Assembly (NCBI GenBank): GCA_003343765.1
Contig: QAKO01000073.1
Coordinates: 1-9,944 of the forward strand
Source of the DNA: Bacillota bacterium
GTDB taxonomy: Bacteria > Bacillota > Clostridia > Christensenellales > Borkfalkiaceae
Direction: 5' to 3'
DNA: 9,944 bases
A program made the translations under genes and the position numbers. Positions 1 through 6,608 of this stretch are shown one piece after another (position 1 is the stretch's first letter; the number at the start of each line of letters is the position of its first letter). The notes beneath the pieces were generated by a model. It was not told where the DNA came from. It searched no databases and saw only the letters and a list, made by a program, of their open reading frames with translations.

Positions 1-127
1 TGCGCACTTTGCGCGAAAACGTGGGCTTGAGCTCCATCTTCGCCCCGTTCTGCGGCCGCACCGCATTCAGCTTGAAACTCATCTCGTCCGCACGGATCCC
101 TTTCAGTGTAAAATCTACATTCTGCAT
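1..127 (-). CDS. Possible SecB-family protein, N-terminal 42 residues only (runs off the left edge)
   Basis: Only the first 42 codons are in the window. The ATG at 125-127 is preceded by a good ribosome binding site, GGAGAAG (134-140 on the plus strand as cttctcc), six bases away, and by a strong promoter further upstream, so the start is well supported. The residues begin MQNVDFTLKGIRADEMSFKL and continue with a hydrophilic stretch, ending in FSRKVR. The pattern of a short beta-strand, an acidic turn and then SFxxN, followed by a strand rich in basic residues, recalls the start of SecB-type export chaperones, where an F-x-I/L strand is followed by D-x-SFExPN. That resemblance is from memory and rests on few residues. 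A SecB-like protein would hold unfolded polypeptides in the cytoplasm. It could equally be an unrelated small conserved protein. Confidence 0.6.
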   Translation of the reverse strand, partial: MQNVDFTLKGIRADEMSFKLNAVRPQNGAKMELKPTFSRKVR

Positions 128-149
128 AAATTTCTTCTCCGCTTCGTAT

Positions 150-180
150 TTTCTGCGCAACCTCGGCCGCACCGCAGAAA
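150..180 (-). promoter_or_regulatory. Leader hairpin upstream of the left-edge gene
   Basis: The leader contains an 8-base perfect inverted repeat, TTTCTGCG / CGCAGAAA (150-157 and 173-180), with a 15-base loop that contains the palindrome CGGCCG. It ends about ten bases from the ribosome binding site. No T-run follows, so it is not a terminator. It may stabilise the mRNA or modulate translation. The function is inferred. Confidence 0.4.
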
Positions 181-213
181 TTTCCCTGAATGCGCTCTGT
201 GTTTGCACTTAAT

Positions 214-242
214 ATTATACTTTCCCCCGCCCGTTTTGTCAA
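214..242 (-). promoter_or_regulatory. Sigma-A promoter for the left-edge gene
   Basis: Reading the minus strand, TTGACA (237-242) and TATAAT (214-219) are both perfect consensus hexamers, separated by exactly 17 bases. Transcription should start near 207, giving a leader of about 80 bases before the ATG at 127. This is the strongest promoter in the window and implies high constitutive expression of the left-edge gene. Confidence 0.92.
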
Positions 243-358
243 CATTTCGCCCGAAAAAGTTTGATTTTTCCGCCAGATTACAACTTCTTTTCAAAATCGT
301 TTTTTCATTGTTCCCCGCAAATTCCGCCGATTTTTTCTCTCCCTGACACGATATCAGA

Positions 359-391
359 AAAAGAGCGATACTCAACAGGTATCGCTCTTTT
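359..391 (-). terminator. Intrinsic terminator of the spoIIR-sleB-ypeB unit
   Basis: A perfect 13-base inverted repeat (AAAAGAGCGATAC at 359-371, GTATCGCTCTTTT at 379-391) has a 7-base loop. On the minus strand the stem ends in a run of five T. The plus strand also has four T, so it may work in both directions, but only minus-strand transcription approaches it from a visible gene. It lies about 95 bases past the ypeB stop. Confidence 0.85.
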
Positions 392-442
392 CCGTGCGCC
401 GCAACATTTGCCGCGCCTTGTATCAAATGCGCTTCTTGATTT

Positions 443-466
443 GCGCCGATGATTCGGCGCGCGCCG
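443..466. repeat. GC-rich hairpin and palindrome just after ypeB
   Basis: GCGCCGA (443-449) pairs with TCGGCGC (454-460) across a TGAT loop. Overlapping its right arm is a perfect 12-base palindrome, CGGCGCGCGCCG (455-466), which is followed on the plus strand by five T. On the minus strand, the direction of ypeB transcription, no T-run follows, so it is not an obvious terminator for ypeB. It may protect the mRNA 3' end. Confidence 0.45.
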
Positions 467-485
467 TTTTTGTTGTTATGCCCGA

Positions 486-2174
486 TCAGAGCAACGACAT
501 ACCGCGGTCTGTTTCCGTCACGATGCGAATCTCCGCCGTTTCGCCTGTCATGGCGTCGATATAGGCAAAATACATTCTTCCGCCGTATTCGCCGCGCACT
601 TCATAGACAAGACGCTCTTCCCCGTCTACGGGTATGATCGCCCTGCTGACTCCGTGCAGCTGCATCTTTGCAGCCGCGTTGCGTTCGATCCGCTCCATCG
701 GGACTTTTGCCTCCCCGATCTGACGCTCGCAATGGTTTTTCAGATACAAATGCGCATCCAGCCCCGTCACCGCGCCGCGTTCTGCGCAGACTTTTACCAT
801 CACGCGGTCGGGATAAATCAGAACGCCGTCCTGCTCATACACAAAAGTGATACAGCATTCGCAGTCCGCTTCGCTCACAAACACGGGACGAAGATTTTCG
901 TAACCGCACTTTTCCAGGAACTTGCGCGCGATGTGCGTGCAATGCTTTGCGTCAAAATTTTCGGTGTTGCACTGTTCGTAACTGTCAAACATCGCCAAAA
1001 GTCCGCCCTGCTCCGTGATCTGCGCATAATACGATCTGCCAGCATCGTCCGTAAATTCAAACGTGTATGCCGCATACGATCCTTCCGTCTTACCCGTGCA
1101 GCGCAATTCGCTCACTTTGTAATCGGAAAAATATTCGTTCGCCAGTTCCGTAGCACGTTCCTCGGATACCGTTTCCAATTCCGACAAATGATCTGCCGCG
1201 CCTTTTCCCGTCAATTCACTGCGAACCGTTTCGTTCATTTCCCCGATTCCTGCCGTCAGACGTTCAAAATTTGCAGCAAATTCGCCGTCCGTTGCCCACA
1301 TCGATTCCGCACTCGCCGAACCCGCACTCTCGATCAGCGCAGGCATCGCATAACGCACCGACTGCATCGACGTGTAAAGATATTCGATGACTTCCTCTTC
1401 CTGCGCGTTCAGCGTTCCGCCCGCCGCCACCTTGTGCAGCAGCGCCGACGCATAGTCGCCCGCACGGTTGAAAAATGCCGTCAGTTTGGTAGCCGCATAA
1501 CTGTCTACAGGCAAATTTTCCACACAACGCTCCGCCAGTCTGCTGCGCACCAGCATATCCGCCAGAAGTTTCTGCGTTTCATAGTTCCCCTGCGCAATCC
1601 GAACCTTCGCAAGATCGGCATCCAGCATTTCTACCTGCTCGGAAAGTTCATATACGTTTGCCTGGTATCCGTCCAGCGCCGCACTCTTCGTGTTGACAAG
1701 ATCAAAATACCCGACCGTCACGATCGCACCCAGCGCCAGCACCGCCACCGACAGCGATACCACCGCCGCCAGCCAGCCGCCGAACCCGGGCGTCTTCTGC
1801 GCACGCTCTTCGCGCCTGCGCTTTTCTTCCGCCAGCTTTTCCGCCTTCATCGCACGGTGATGCAGTTTTTCCTCTTCCGCGCGCATTTCGCGTTCCCGCT
1901 TTTCCTGCTGTTTCGCCGCCAGTTTCTCCGCGCGGATACGCTCCCGTTCCGCCGCTGCTTCCAGCTTCGCCTGCTTCTTTTCTTCCTTTTTCTGCGCTTG
2001 CTCGATCCTGCGCTGCGCAAGCATATCCTCGCGCTCCGCCGCTTTTTCCAGACGCGCCGTACGCGCCTCGGCTGCGGCAAGCTCTTCGTTCATTTCCCTG
2101 TTTTCCGCGTCATGCATGCATCCGTTTTTGCCGCAGTTTCCCGAACACTTTCCGTTTCTTTCTCTGTCTTTCAT
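486..2174 (-). CDS. ypeB: Germination protein YpeB with a long N-terminal cytoplasmic extension
   Basis: YpeB is the membrane-anchored partner of the cortex-lytic enzyme SleB in spores; each needs the other for stability and localisation. The protein is 562 residues, roughly 100 longer than the usual ~450. Residues 1-21 carry a cysteine cluster (C10, C14, C19 and H21). Residues 25-127 are a highly charged Glu/Lys/Arg/Ala coiled coil. One membrane segment spans about 133-157. The rest is the YpeB ectodomain, including the conserved FFNRAGDYASAL (235-246) and three PepSY-type modules (about 335-400, 410-480 and 488-556), the last with YFAYIDAMTGE. The ectodomain has ten cysteines, including CECC at 438-441. 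The ATG at 2174 has AGGAGG seven bases upstream, and that site overlaps the sleB stop region. The gene follows sleB by 12 bases, so translational coupling is likely. Identity is secure; the role of the extension is unknown. Confidence 0.93.
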   Translation of the reverse strand: MKDRERNGKCSGNCGKNGCMHDAENREMNEELAAAEARTARLEKAAEREDMLAQRRIEQAQKKEEKKQAKLEAAAERERIRAEKLAAKQQEKREREMRAEEEKLHHRAMKAEKLAEEKRRREERAQKTPGFGGWLAAVVSLSVAVLALGAIVTVGYFDLVNTKSAALDGYQANVYELSEQVEMLDADLAKVRIAQGNYETQKLLADMLVRSRLAERCVENLPVDSYAATKLTAFFNRAGDYASALLHKVAAGGTLNAQEEEVIEYLYTSMQSVRYAMPALIESAGSASAESMWATDGEFAANFERLTAGIGEMNETVRSELTGKGAADHLSELETVSEERATELANEYFSDYKVSELRCTGKTEGSYAAYTFEFTDDAGRSYYAQITEQGGLLAMFDSYEQCNTENFDAKHCTHIARKFLEKCGYENLRPVFVSEADCECCITFVYEQDGVLIYPDRVMVKVCAERGAVTGLDAHLYLKNHCERQIGEAKVPMERIERNAAAKMQLHGVSRAIIPVDGEERLVYEVRGEYGGRMYFAYIDAMTGETAEIRIVTETDRGMSLL

Positions 2175-2186
2175 GTTCCGCCCTCC

Positions 2187-2918
2187 TTAAATCGCAAACA
2201 CGTGCTTGCCGATCGTGATCACCGTCTCGCGCGAAAAGATCCATTCGCTCGTCGCCGTGACAGGATTGTAATAGTACAGACATCCGCCCGTCGGATCCCA
2301 GCCGTTCAACGCATCTTTGGCGGCATTGATCGCCGTCTGGTCGGGCGTCAGATTGATCTGCCCGTCGCTCACAGCCGTGAACGCATGTTTCTGGTAGATC
2401 ACACCCGAAATCGTATTCGGAAAATCCGGACTCTTAACGCGGTTAAGCACGACCGCTCCGACCGCGACCTGGCCCGTATAACTCTCACCGCGCGCTTCTC
2501 CGTAAATACAGCGCGCCAGCAGATAAGTATCCGAATTGGTATAACCGTTATTGCTGCTCTGCGATCCGCTGCCGTTCGCCTGCTCCATCATCCCGAGCGC
2601 TTCAAATGTCTTTTTGCCAACAATTCCGTCTGCCGTCAGTCCGTTTTTGCGTTGAAAATACTTTACCGCTTCTTTTGTCTTCGGTCCATAGATCCCGTCT
2701 ACACTACCTTTATAATACCCCCACCGACGCAGCTTGTCCTGCACAGTCTTTACATCGTTGCCGCGGCTGCCTTCTTTGAGCACCGCCGCTTCGATATCCT
2801 GTCCGTATGCCGCCGCATCTTCCAGTTTGGAAGTCTGCTGCACGGAAAACAGTACGATCGCCGCAAACGCGACAACCAGCGTGAGCGCCAACGCGCCCGC
2901 ACGAATCATTTTACTCAT
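2187..2918 (-). CDS. sleB: Spore cortex-lytic enzyme SleB
   Basis: SleB is a lytic transglycosylase that cleaves muramic-lactam-containing cortex peptidoglycan during germination. The 243-residue protein has an N-terminal hydrophobic segment (about 7-26) that acts as a signal peptide or anchor, a peptidoglycan-binding domain (about 50-108, with LRRWGYYKGSVDGIYGPKT), a Ser/Gly/Asn linker (115-128), and a Hydrolase_2 (SleB/CwlJ) domain from 132 to the end. The IYGEARGE motif supplies the catalytic Glu (E141). VVLNRVKSPDFP and the terminal IGKHVFA are also typical. I chose the ATG at 2916-2918 because GGAGG lies four bases upstream; the open frame extends 13 codons further to a TTG at 2957, but that would place the ribosome binding site inside the gene. 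It lies 57 bases after spoIIR and 12 before ypeB. Such genes are normally forespore-expressed. Confidence 0.95.
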   Translation of the reverse strand: MSKMIRAGALALTLVVAFAAIVLFSVQQTSKLEDAAAYGQDIEAAVLKEGSRGNDVKTVQDKLRRWGYYKGSVDGIYGPKTKEAVKYFQRKNGLTADGIVGKKTFEALGMMEQANGSGSQSSNNGYTNSDTYLLARCIYGEARGESYTGQVAVGAVVLNRVKSPDFPNTISGVIYQKHAFTAVSDGQINLTPDQTAINAAKDALNGWDPTGGCLYYYNPVTATSEWIFSRETVITIGKHVFAI

Positions 2919-2975
2919 TCTTCCTCCTTCCTTCTTAAAAACAGTTTGTTTCCGCAAAAAAAGGAGGATTTCACC

Positions 2976-3506
2976 TTAATTTGCGAAAAAATTCTCGATC
3001 AGCTCCAGCAATCTGGAACGATAACGGATCGTGTTACCCTTGGCTTCCCCCGAAAAACACAGGGGCGGATAGACAACGCACCACCAGTTTGCCCCCGATC
3101 CCGTGCCAAGCTCGACGATCAGCGCATCGTAGATCCCCGCTTCCAGCGTAACGCCTTCATAGACTCTGTCGGGAAATTCCTCCGCGCTTACCCGCGCTTT
3201 CGATGTGTAGGAAAAACCGTTTTCCGCCAGCACTTCGTCCGCAACGCGCTCGATGGCGGCAAGATTTTCTTCCAGCGCCCCGATCGCTTCTTCCTTGCTC
3301 TCGCACTGCGCCGCCACGGGGATCAGAAACTGCACAATGGCGTCCTTTACTTTATATTTGACCGCCTGATCTTCCGTTGAATCCGAATTGGCGCGCACGT
3401 GCATGCGTAAATACGCCGAAGTCTGCGGCTGAGTCTCCTGCATCGTAACCGCTACCGTCAGGATTAGTATGAATAAAACACCAAAAACTATACAAATTTT
3501 TTTCAT
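2976..3506 (-). CDS. spoIIR: Stage II sporulation protein R (SpoIIR)
   Basis: SpoIIR is made in the forespore under sigma-F, secreted into the space between the two membranes, and there activates SpoIIGA to process pro-sigma-E in the mother cell. This is the key cell-cell signal of early sporulation. The 176-residue protein begins with a signal peptide or membrane segment (about 3-22). Family hallmarks are LRMHVRANSDSTEDQAVKYKVKDAI (33-57), a middle region with the conserved sequence around FPDRVYEGVTLEAGIYDAL (111-129), and IVELGTGSGANWWCVVYPPLCF (130-151). The ATG at 3506 has AAAGGAAG upstream at good spacing. It is the first gene of a three-gene minus-strand unit with sleB and ypeB, and a well-matched sigma-F promoter precedes it. 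Confidence 0.95.
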   Translation of the reverse strand: MKKICIVFGVLFILILTVAVTMQETQPQTSAYLRMHVRANSDSTEDQAVKYKVKDAIVQFLIPVAAQCESKEEAIGALEENLAAIERVADEVLAENGFSYTSKARVSAEEFPDRVYEGVTLEAGIYDALIVELGTGSGANWWCVVYPPLCFSGEAKGNTIRYRSRLLELIENFFAN

Positions 3507-3534
3507 GGTACGCTTCCTTTCTGTTTTGTGAAAC

Positions 3535-3564
3535 TATTATTGCCTCCCCTTCCCGCCTTTATAC
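3535..3564 (-). promoter_or_regulatory. Sigma-F promoter of spoIIR
   Basis: On the minus strand, GTATA (3560-3564) is followed by exactly 15 bases and then GGCAATAATA (3535-3544). This fits the Bacillus subtilis sigma-F consensus GYATA, 15 bases, GGnnAnAHTR, at every defined position. It lies about 28 bases upstream of the spoIIR ATG, leaving a very short leader with the ribosome binding site. Forespore sigma-F control is the known regulation of spoIIR, so position and sequence agree. The nearby sleB-ypeB genes could be carried on the same transcript. Confidence 0.88.
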
Positions 3565-3673
3565 CTTCACGCCCGAAAATAGCTGACAGCTTTTTGTATT
3601 CAGGCGTTCCCCTCGCACATTGCCCCTTCTTCCCTGACTTTTTCCATACCTTCCCTAATCCCGTCCGCCCCAA

Positions 3674-3718
3674 AAAAGCCGTCAGGACGCTCAAAAAGTA
3701 CGCGTCCTGACGGCTTTT
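3674..3718 (-). terminator. Strong intrinsic terminator upstream of spoIIR
   Basis: A 17-base perfect stem (AAAAGCCGTCAGGACGC at 3674-3690 with its complement at 3702-3718) surrounds an 11-base loop. On the minus strand it is followed by six T. It sits upstream of the spoIIR promoter and downstream of the RNase G terminator, so it would block leftward read-through into spoIIR. It may also act on plus-strand transcripts, with four T on that side. Confidence 0.88.
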
Positions 3719-3860
3719 GAATTCTATATCCTTTCCTTTTTATGTTGTCGGAAAGTTTCACTGCAACAGATTATTTAACAGTTTACTTCACTCCGCTATG
3801 TAAAAAACGTTCGGAATTGTTTTGAAAATGTTGTGGCGGTACGATGCGGACAAAAAACGA

Positions 3861-3886
3861 CGGACGAAACTTCTCTGTTTCGTCCG
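3861..3886 (-). terminator. Intrinsic terminator of the RNase G gene
   Basis: CGGACGAAAC (3861-3870) and GTTTCGTCCG (3877-3886) form a 10-base perfect stem with a 6-base loop. On the minus strand it is followed by TCG and then six T. It lies about 87 bases past the stop of the RNase E/G gene and is the first terminator that its transcript would meet. Confidence 0.82.
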
Positions 3887-3972
3887 CCAAAAATTTTCAA
3901 AATTCTATTTTTACACGGTAAAAAATGTTCTGCGATCCGCTCTGCGAAACCCACTCTATAAAGCTGAAACGT

Positions 3973-5454
3973 TCAATACAGCAGGCGCGCCGTTTCGGGC
4001 AGAGTCATGACTGAGCTGTTATCCCCGCGCACGGTAAAGTATTCGTCGTGGTACGTTTTATGCGGGATCATATACACGCGTCTTCCCCGCCATTCGCCGT
4101 TGACGCTGTCGGTAAACCTGCGGCGTGAAAGAATGTACGCGAACAATCCGTAGTTGAGTTCCACGATCGCGTTCTCATAACCTTCGGCAAAACATTTTTT
4201 GATCGCGCATTTGACCTTGAACGCCATATACGAATCGGAAATGATATACCCCGAACCCTTGCAATGCACACACTTCTTCGTGAGCATGGAAACGATGTCG
4301 CTCTTTACTTTCTTACGCGTAAACTGCACAAGCCCGAGTTCGGTCATTGCCGTCACGTTGCACTTTGCACGGTCTTCGCGCAGATGATCTTCCAACTCTT
4401 TCACGACCGCGGCACGATGTTCTTCGCTGACCATGTCAATGAAATCCACGACCACGATCCCGCCCAGATTCCGCAGGCGAACCTGCCGCGCGATCTCTTT
4501 CGCCGCCAAAAGATTGGTGCGGAATACCGTATCTTCCAGACCCGATCCGCCCGTAAATTTCCCCGTATTCACATCGATCGCCGTCAGCGCTTCGGTGCGG
4601 TCAAAAATCAGATACGCCCCGTTTTCCAGCGGAACGCGCGCGCTCATCAGACGGTAAACCTGCTCTTCCAGCCCGAAATATTCGAACATCTCGCGCTCTC
4701 CGTCATAGCGCACCAACTTGCTCTTGCTCCGCGTACGGCGGAAAGCCGCCTCCACTCTCTGGTAAATCTTATCGTCCCCGATGTAGATCTTATCCACATC
4801 CGACAGATCAAAATCGCGCAAAAGCCGCACATGCACGTCCGCATCGCGATAGATAAGATCGCCCACCGAAGCATTTTTGTATGCTTCCAGCGCTTCCGCA
4901 TACAGTCCGCGCAGGTATTTGACTTCGTCTTTCAAATCGGCAAACTTCACGTTCGGCGCATTCGTGCGCATGACGATACCGCCGTCGCCGCCCGCCAGTT
5001 TTTCCGCTTGCTTCATCAGCCGGACTCGCAATTCTTCATCCGTGATCTTGCGCGATACCGCACAAAACTCCGCCCGCGGAAGAAAAATCACGTTTTTACC
5101 GACAAACGAAAGACACATACTCAGGCGCGCACCCTTGCTGCCGATGGGAGATTTCGCCACCTGCACCATCACTTCGTCGCCCGCTTTCACGTTCAGCTGC
5201 ATCGGCTCCACAGCCGCGCCCGCCGCCTCCGCCGGGATGTCCCCCGCATACAAATATCCGTTCTTTTCCCGCCCGAACGCCACAAAAGCAGCCTGCATCC
5301 CTTCCAGTACATTGACGACCCGACCCTTGTAAATGTTGCCGGATATTTCGGTGGAACTGTCCGTATCGAGATGAAACTCGACAAGCTGACCACCCTCGGT
5401 CACTGCCGCAAAGCAGTCTTCCCCGAAGTAGTCAAAATACATATTCTTTTGCAT
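3973..5454 (-). CDS. rng: Ribonuclease E/G family endoribonuclease (RNase G type)
   Basis: This family cleaves single-stranded AU-rich RNA and takes part in rRNA maturation and mRNA decay in the cytoplasm. The 493-residue protein is the size of RNase G and lacks the long C-terminal scaffold of RNase E. An S1 RNA-binding domain covers about 37-115 (NIYKGRVVNVLEGMQAAFV). The catalytic DNase I-like core has the two metal-binding aspartates in TAIDVNTGKFTG (D294) and GGIVVVDFIDM (D337). The Zn-link CVHCKGSG (C395, C398) supports dimerisation. The first ATG, at 5454, has only a modest AAGG site seven bases upstream; a second ATG at codon 5 is possible. It has its own promoter and terminator. In many Clostridia this gene lies between spoIVF-type genes and rplU; here the spoIVF side is kept and rplU is absent. 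Confidence 0.95.
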   Translation of the reverse strand: MQKNMYFDYFGEDCFAAVTEGGQLVEFHLDTDSSTEISGNIYKGRVVNVLEGMQAAFVAFGREKNGYLYAGDIPAEAAGAAVEPMQLNVKAGDEVMVQVAKSPIGSKGARLSMCLSFVGKNVIFLPRAEFCAVSRKITDEELRVRLMKQAEKLAGGDGGIVMRTNAPNVKFADLKDEVKYLRGLYAEALEAYKNASVGDLIYRDADVHVRLLRDFDLSDVDKIYIGDDKIYQRVEAAFRRTRSKSKLVRYDGEREMFEYFGLEEQVYRLMSARVPLENGAYLIFDRTEALTAIDVNTGKFTGGSGLEDTVFRTNLLAAKEIARQVRLRNLGGIVVVDFIDMVSEEHRAAVVKELEDHLREDRAKCNVTAMTELGLVQFTRKKVKSDIVSMLTKKCVHCKGSGYIISDSYMAFKVKCAIKKCFAEGYENAIVELNYGLFAYILSRRRFTDSVNGEWRGRRVYMIPHKTYHDEYFTVRGDNSSVMTLPETARLLY

Positions 5455-5526
5455 CTATAAACCTTGCCGCACCCGCAGGCGCGAAAATAAAATACCAAGA
5501 AACGGAATACAATTAATCCACTTATT

Positions 5527-5555
5527 ATTTTACCACATGAATTTGCCCTTTGCAA
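5527..5555 (-). promoter_or_regulatory. Sigma-A-type promoter for the RNase G gene
   Basis: On the minus strand, TTGCAA (5550-5555) and TAAAAT (5527-5532) are separated by 17 bases. They match the consensus hexamers at four and five of six positions. It lies about 73 bases upstream of the ATG at 5454 and after the stop of spoIVFB, so RNase G can be expressed in vegetative cells independently of the sporulation genes upstream. Confidence 0.72.
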
Positions 5556-5618
5556 TAGTTCTTTAAAAAAAACGGCGCATTTTCCTTAAAAACCTATCAA
5601 TCACACTACTTTTTTTGG

Positions 5619-6608
5619 CTATTCCGAATTTTCAGAATGATTTTTGCATAAAAATTCCTCTTCTTGCAAAAAATTGTCTTCTCCGGGGGCTTCGCTTCCG
5701 CCCAGATACACCGAAACGGGAGCGCGTATATCCGCCTGTGAAACGATCTCCAAAAATTCATCCTGCGAAAGCACGCAGACCAATTCGCCGCTCTCGTCAA
5801 AAAGCAGAAGTTCGAGATATTTTCCCCGTTCGAGAAAGGATATGGCGCGGCGGACGGAACTGCTCTGCAGAAGCGCTACGCGCTTGACCTGCATTCCGCG
5901 CGCAAGTCCGCGTGAAAAATCCTGGAAAAAACGCGTATACCGCTCATCGCGCGCGCCGAATGTTCCGAACAACACAAACAGCGCAAAAAACAAAATGCTG
6001 ACATTCGGGCTTTGAAAACAGCTCGCGGCAAACAGCATACCCAATGCACAGGACATACCGATCCCCATACCGAGCATACACCTGCGCGCAAAGGTATCCC
6101 CCTTCCACTTTACCAATAAACAGCACAGGATGCGCCCGCCGTCCAGAGGGTACGCAGGCAAAAGATTGACGGCGGCAAGGAACGCCGACGCGATCGCCGC
6201 AGTGTCGGTATAGGGATAGGTATCGGGGAAGAGCCACCAGAGCGCCACAAATCCTGCCGCACAGGCGGCATTGATCAAAGGGCCTGCGAGCGCGAGACGG
6301 ATCTCATCGGAAAGAGGGATCCCCTCGATGTCCCCCGAAACGACCGCACCGCACGGCAAAAGCCGCAGGCGCGACAGCCTGCACCCTATGCGCGCCGCAT
6401 ACGCGGCATGGCCGAATTCATGGATCACCGCCACCAGCGTATACACGAGAAATAAAAAGAGCTGCCTTTTGTACAGGAACCACAGTCCGAACAAAAGAAA
6501 AAGCGGATGCACGGAAACCGTGAACCGCTTTTTTGCGGCGCTTCCGGTTTTTGCGGCGTTTTTCCCGCCGCGGAAAAACGCCGCGAACTTTGTCGTAAAC
6601 TTCTGCAT
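5619..6608 (-). CDS. spoIVFB: SpoIVFB-like intramembrane metalloprotease (M50/site-2 protease)
   Basis: SpoIVFB cuts pro-sigma-K in the outer forespore membrane of the mother cell, releasing the late sigma factor. The 329-residue protein has several hydrophobic segments (for example 34-62, 103-126, 136-150, 178-215). The zinc motif HEFGH is at 63-67 (catalytic E64), with the third metal ligand in NLLPAYPLDGGRI (D156). A cytoplasmic CBS-type segment (about 241-290, from VKRVALLQ to FLEIV) is typical of SpoIVFB and is the ATP-sensing part in Bacillus. It is longer than the Bacillus protein (288), with about 30 extra basic residues at the N-terminus and a polar tail. It follows the SpoIVFA-like gene by 36 bases. 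No clear ribosome binding site precedes the ATG at 6608, and a strong hairpin lies in codons 9-19. The start is therefore slightly uncertain. Confidence 0.9.
   Translation of the reverse strand: MQKFTTKFAAFFRGGKNAAKTGSAAKKRFTVSVHPLFLLFGLWFLYKRQLFLFLVYTLVAVIHEFGHAAYAARIGCRLSRLRLLPCGAVVSGDIEGIPLSDEIRLALAGPLINAACAAGFVALWWLFPDTYPYTDTAAIASAFLAAVNLLPAYPLDGGRILCCLLVKWKGDTFARRCMLGMGIGMSCALGMLFAASCFQSPNVSILFFALFVLFGTFGARDERYTRFFQDFSRGLARGMQVKRVALLQSSSVRRAISFLERGKYLELLLFDESGELVCVLSQDEFLEIVSQADIRAPVSVYLGGSEAPGEDNFLQEEEFLCKNHSENSE
6553..6584 (-). repeat. Perfect 13-base inverted repeat inside the start of spoIVFB
   Basis: GCGGCGTTTTTCC (6553-6565) and GGAAAAACGCCGC (6572-6584) flank a 6-base loop, CGCCGC. 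In the mRNA this gives a GC-capped hairpin about 25-55 bases after the start codon. The element TTTTTGCGGCG also occurs again as a direct repeat about 21 bases away, encoding a second Ala-Ala-Lys stretch. It could slow translation or be a by-product of low-complexity coding. Confidence 0.6.

Larger units (their letters stand above)
128..485. other. Intergenic region between ypeB and the left-edge gene (358 bases)
   Basis: This stretch holds the ypeB terminator hairpin (359-391), a GC-rich palindrome close to the ypeB stop (443-466), and the promoter and leader of the left-edge gene. Short open frames here have no recognisable content or convincing ribosome binding site. I see no RNA gene. Confidence 0.7.
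3507..3972. other. Intergenic region between the RNase G gene and spoIIR (466 bases)
   Basis: This stretch holds, in minus-strand order, the RNase G terminator (3861-3886), an AT-rich segment with no gene (about 3720-3860), a second strong terminator (3674-3718), and the sigma-F promoter of spoIIR (3535-3564). The only open frames are short: one minus-strand frame of 63 codons starts at a TTG inside the second terminator and has no support as a gene. Confidence 0.7.

Noticed and set aside
115..426. A 103-codon minus-strand frame covering the promoter of the left-edge gene
   Set aside because: It runs through a terminator and a perfect promoter, has no ribosome binding site and no recognisable content.
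2942..2973. Possible sigma-G promoter before sleB (TGAAAT, 19 bases, CAAACTG on the minus strand)
   Set aside because: Both boxes are imperfect and the spacing is off; the match is not better than chance in AT-rich sequence.
654..3380. A 908-codon open frame on the plus strand, antisense to ypeB, sleB and spoIIR
   Set aside because: Its translation is rich in Arg, His, Phe and Leu with no domain, and it is the mirror of three clearly real genes whose codon bias suppresses stops on the opposite strand.
3503..3694. A 63-codon minus-strand frame whose TGA overlaps the spoIIR ATG
   Set aside because: The overlap looks like coupling, but the only in-frame start is a TTG inside a terminator, the spoIIR promoter lies within it, and the composition is a purine-rich run without domain character.
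4264..5460. A 398-codon plus-strand open frame antisense to the RNase G gene
   Set aside because: Same explanation: a basic, low-information translation opposite a well-conserved enzyme.
5556..5618. Terminator after spoIVFB near the T8 run on the minus strand
   Set aside because: A run of eight T is present, but I found only weak stems upstream of it, so I did not annotate it.
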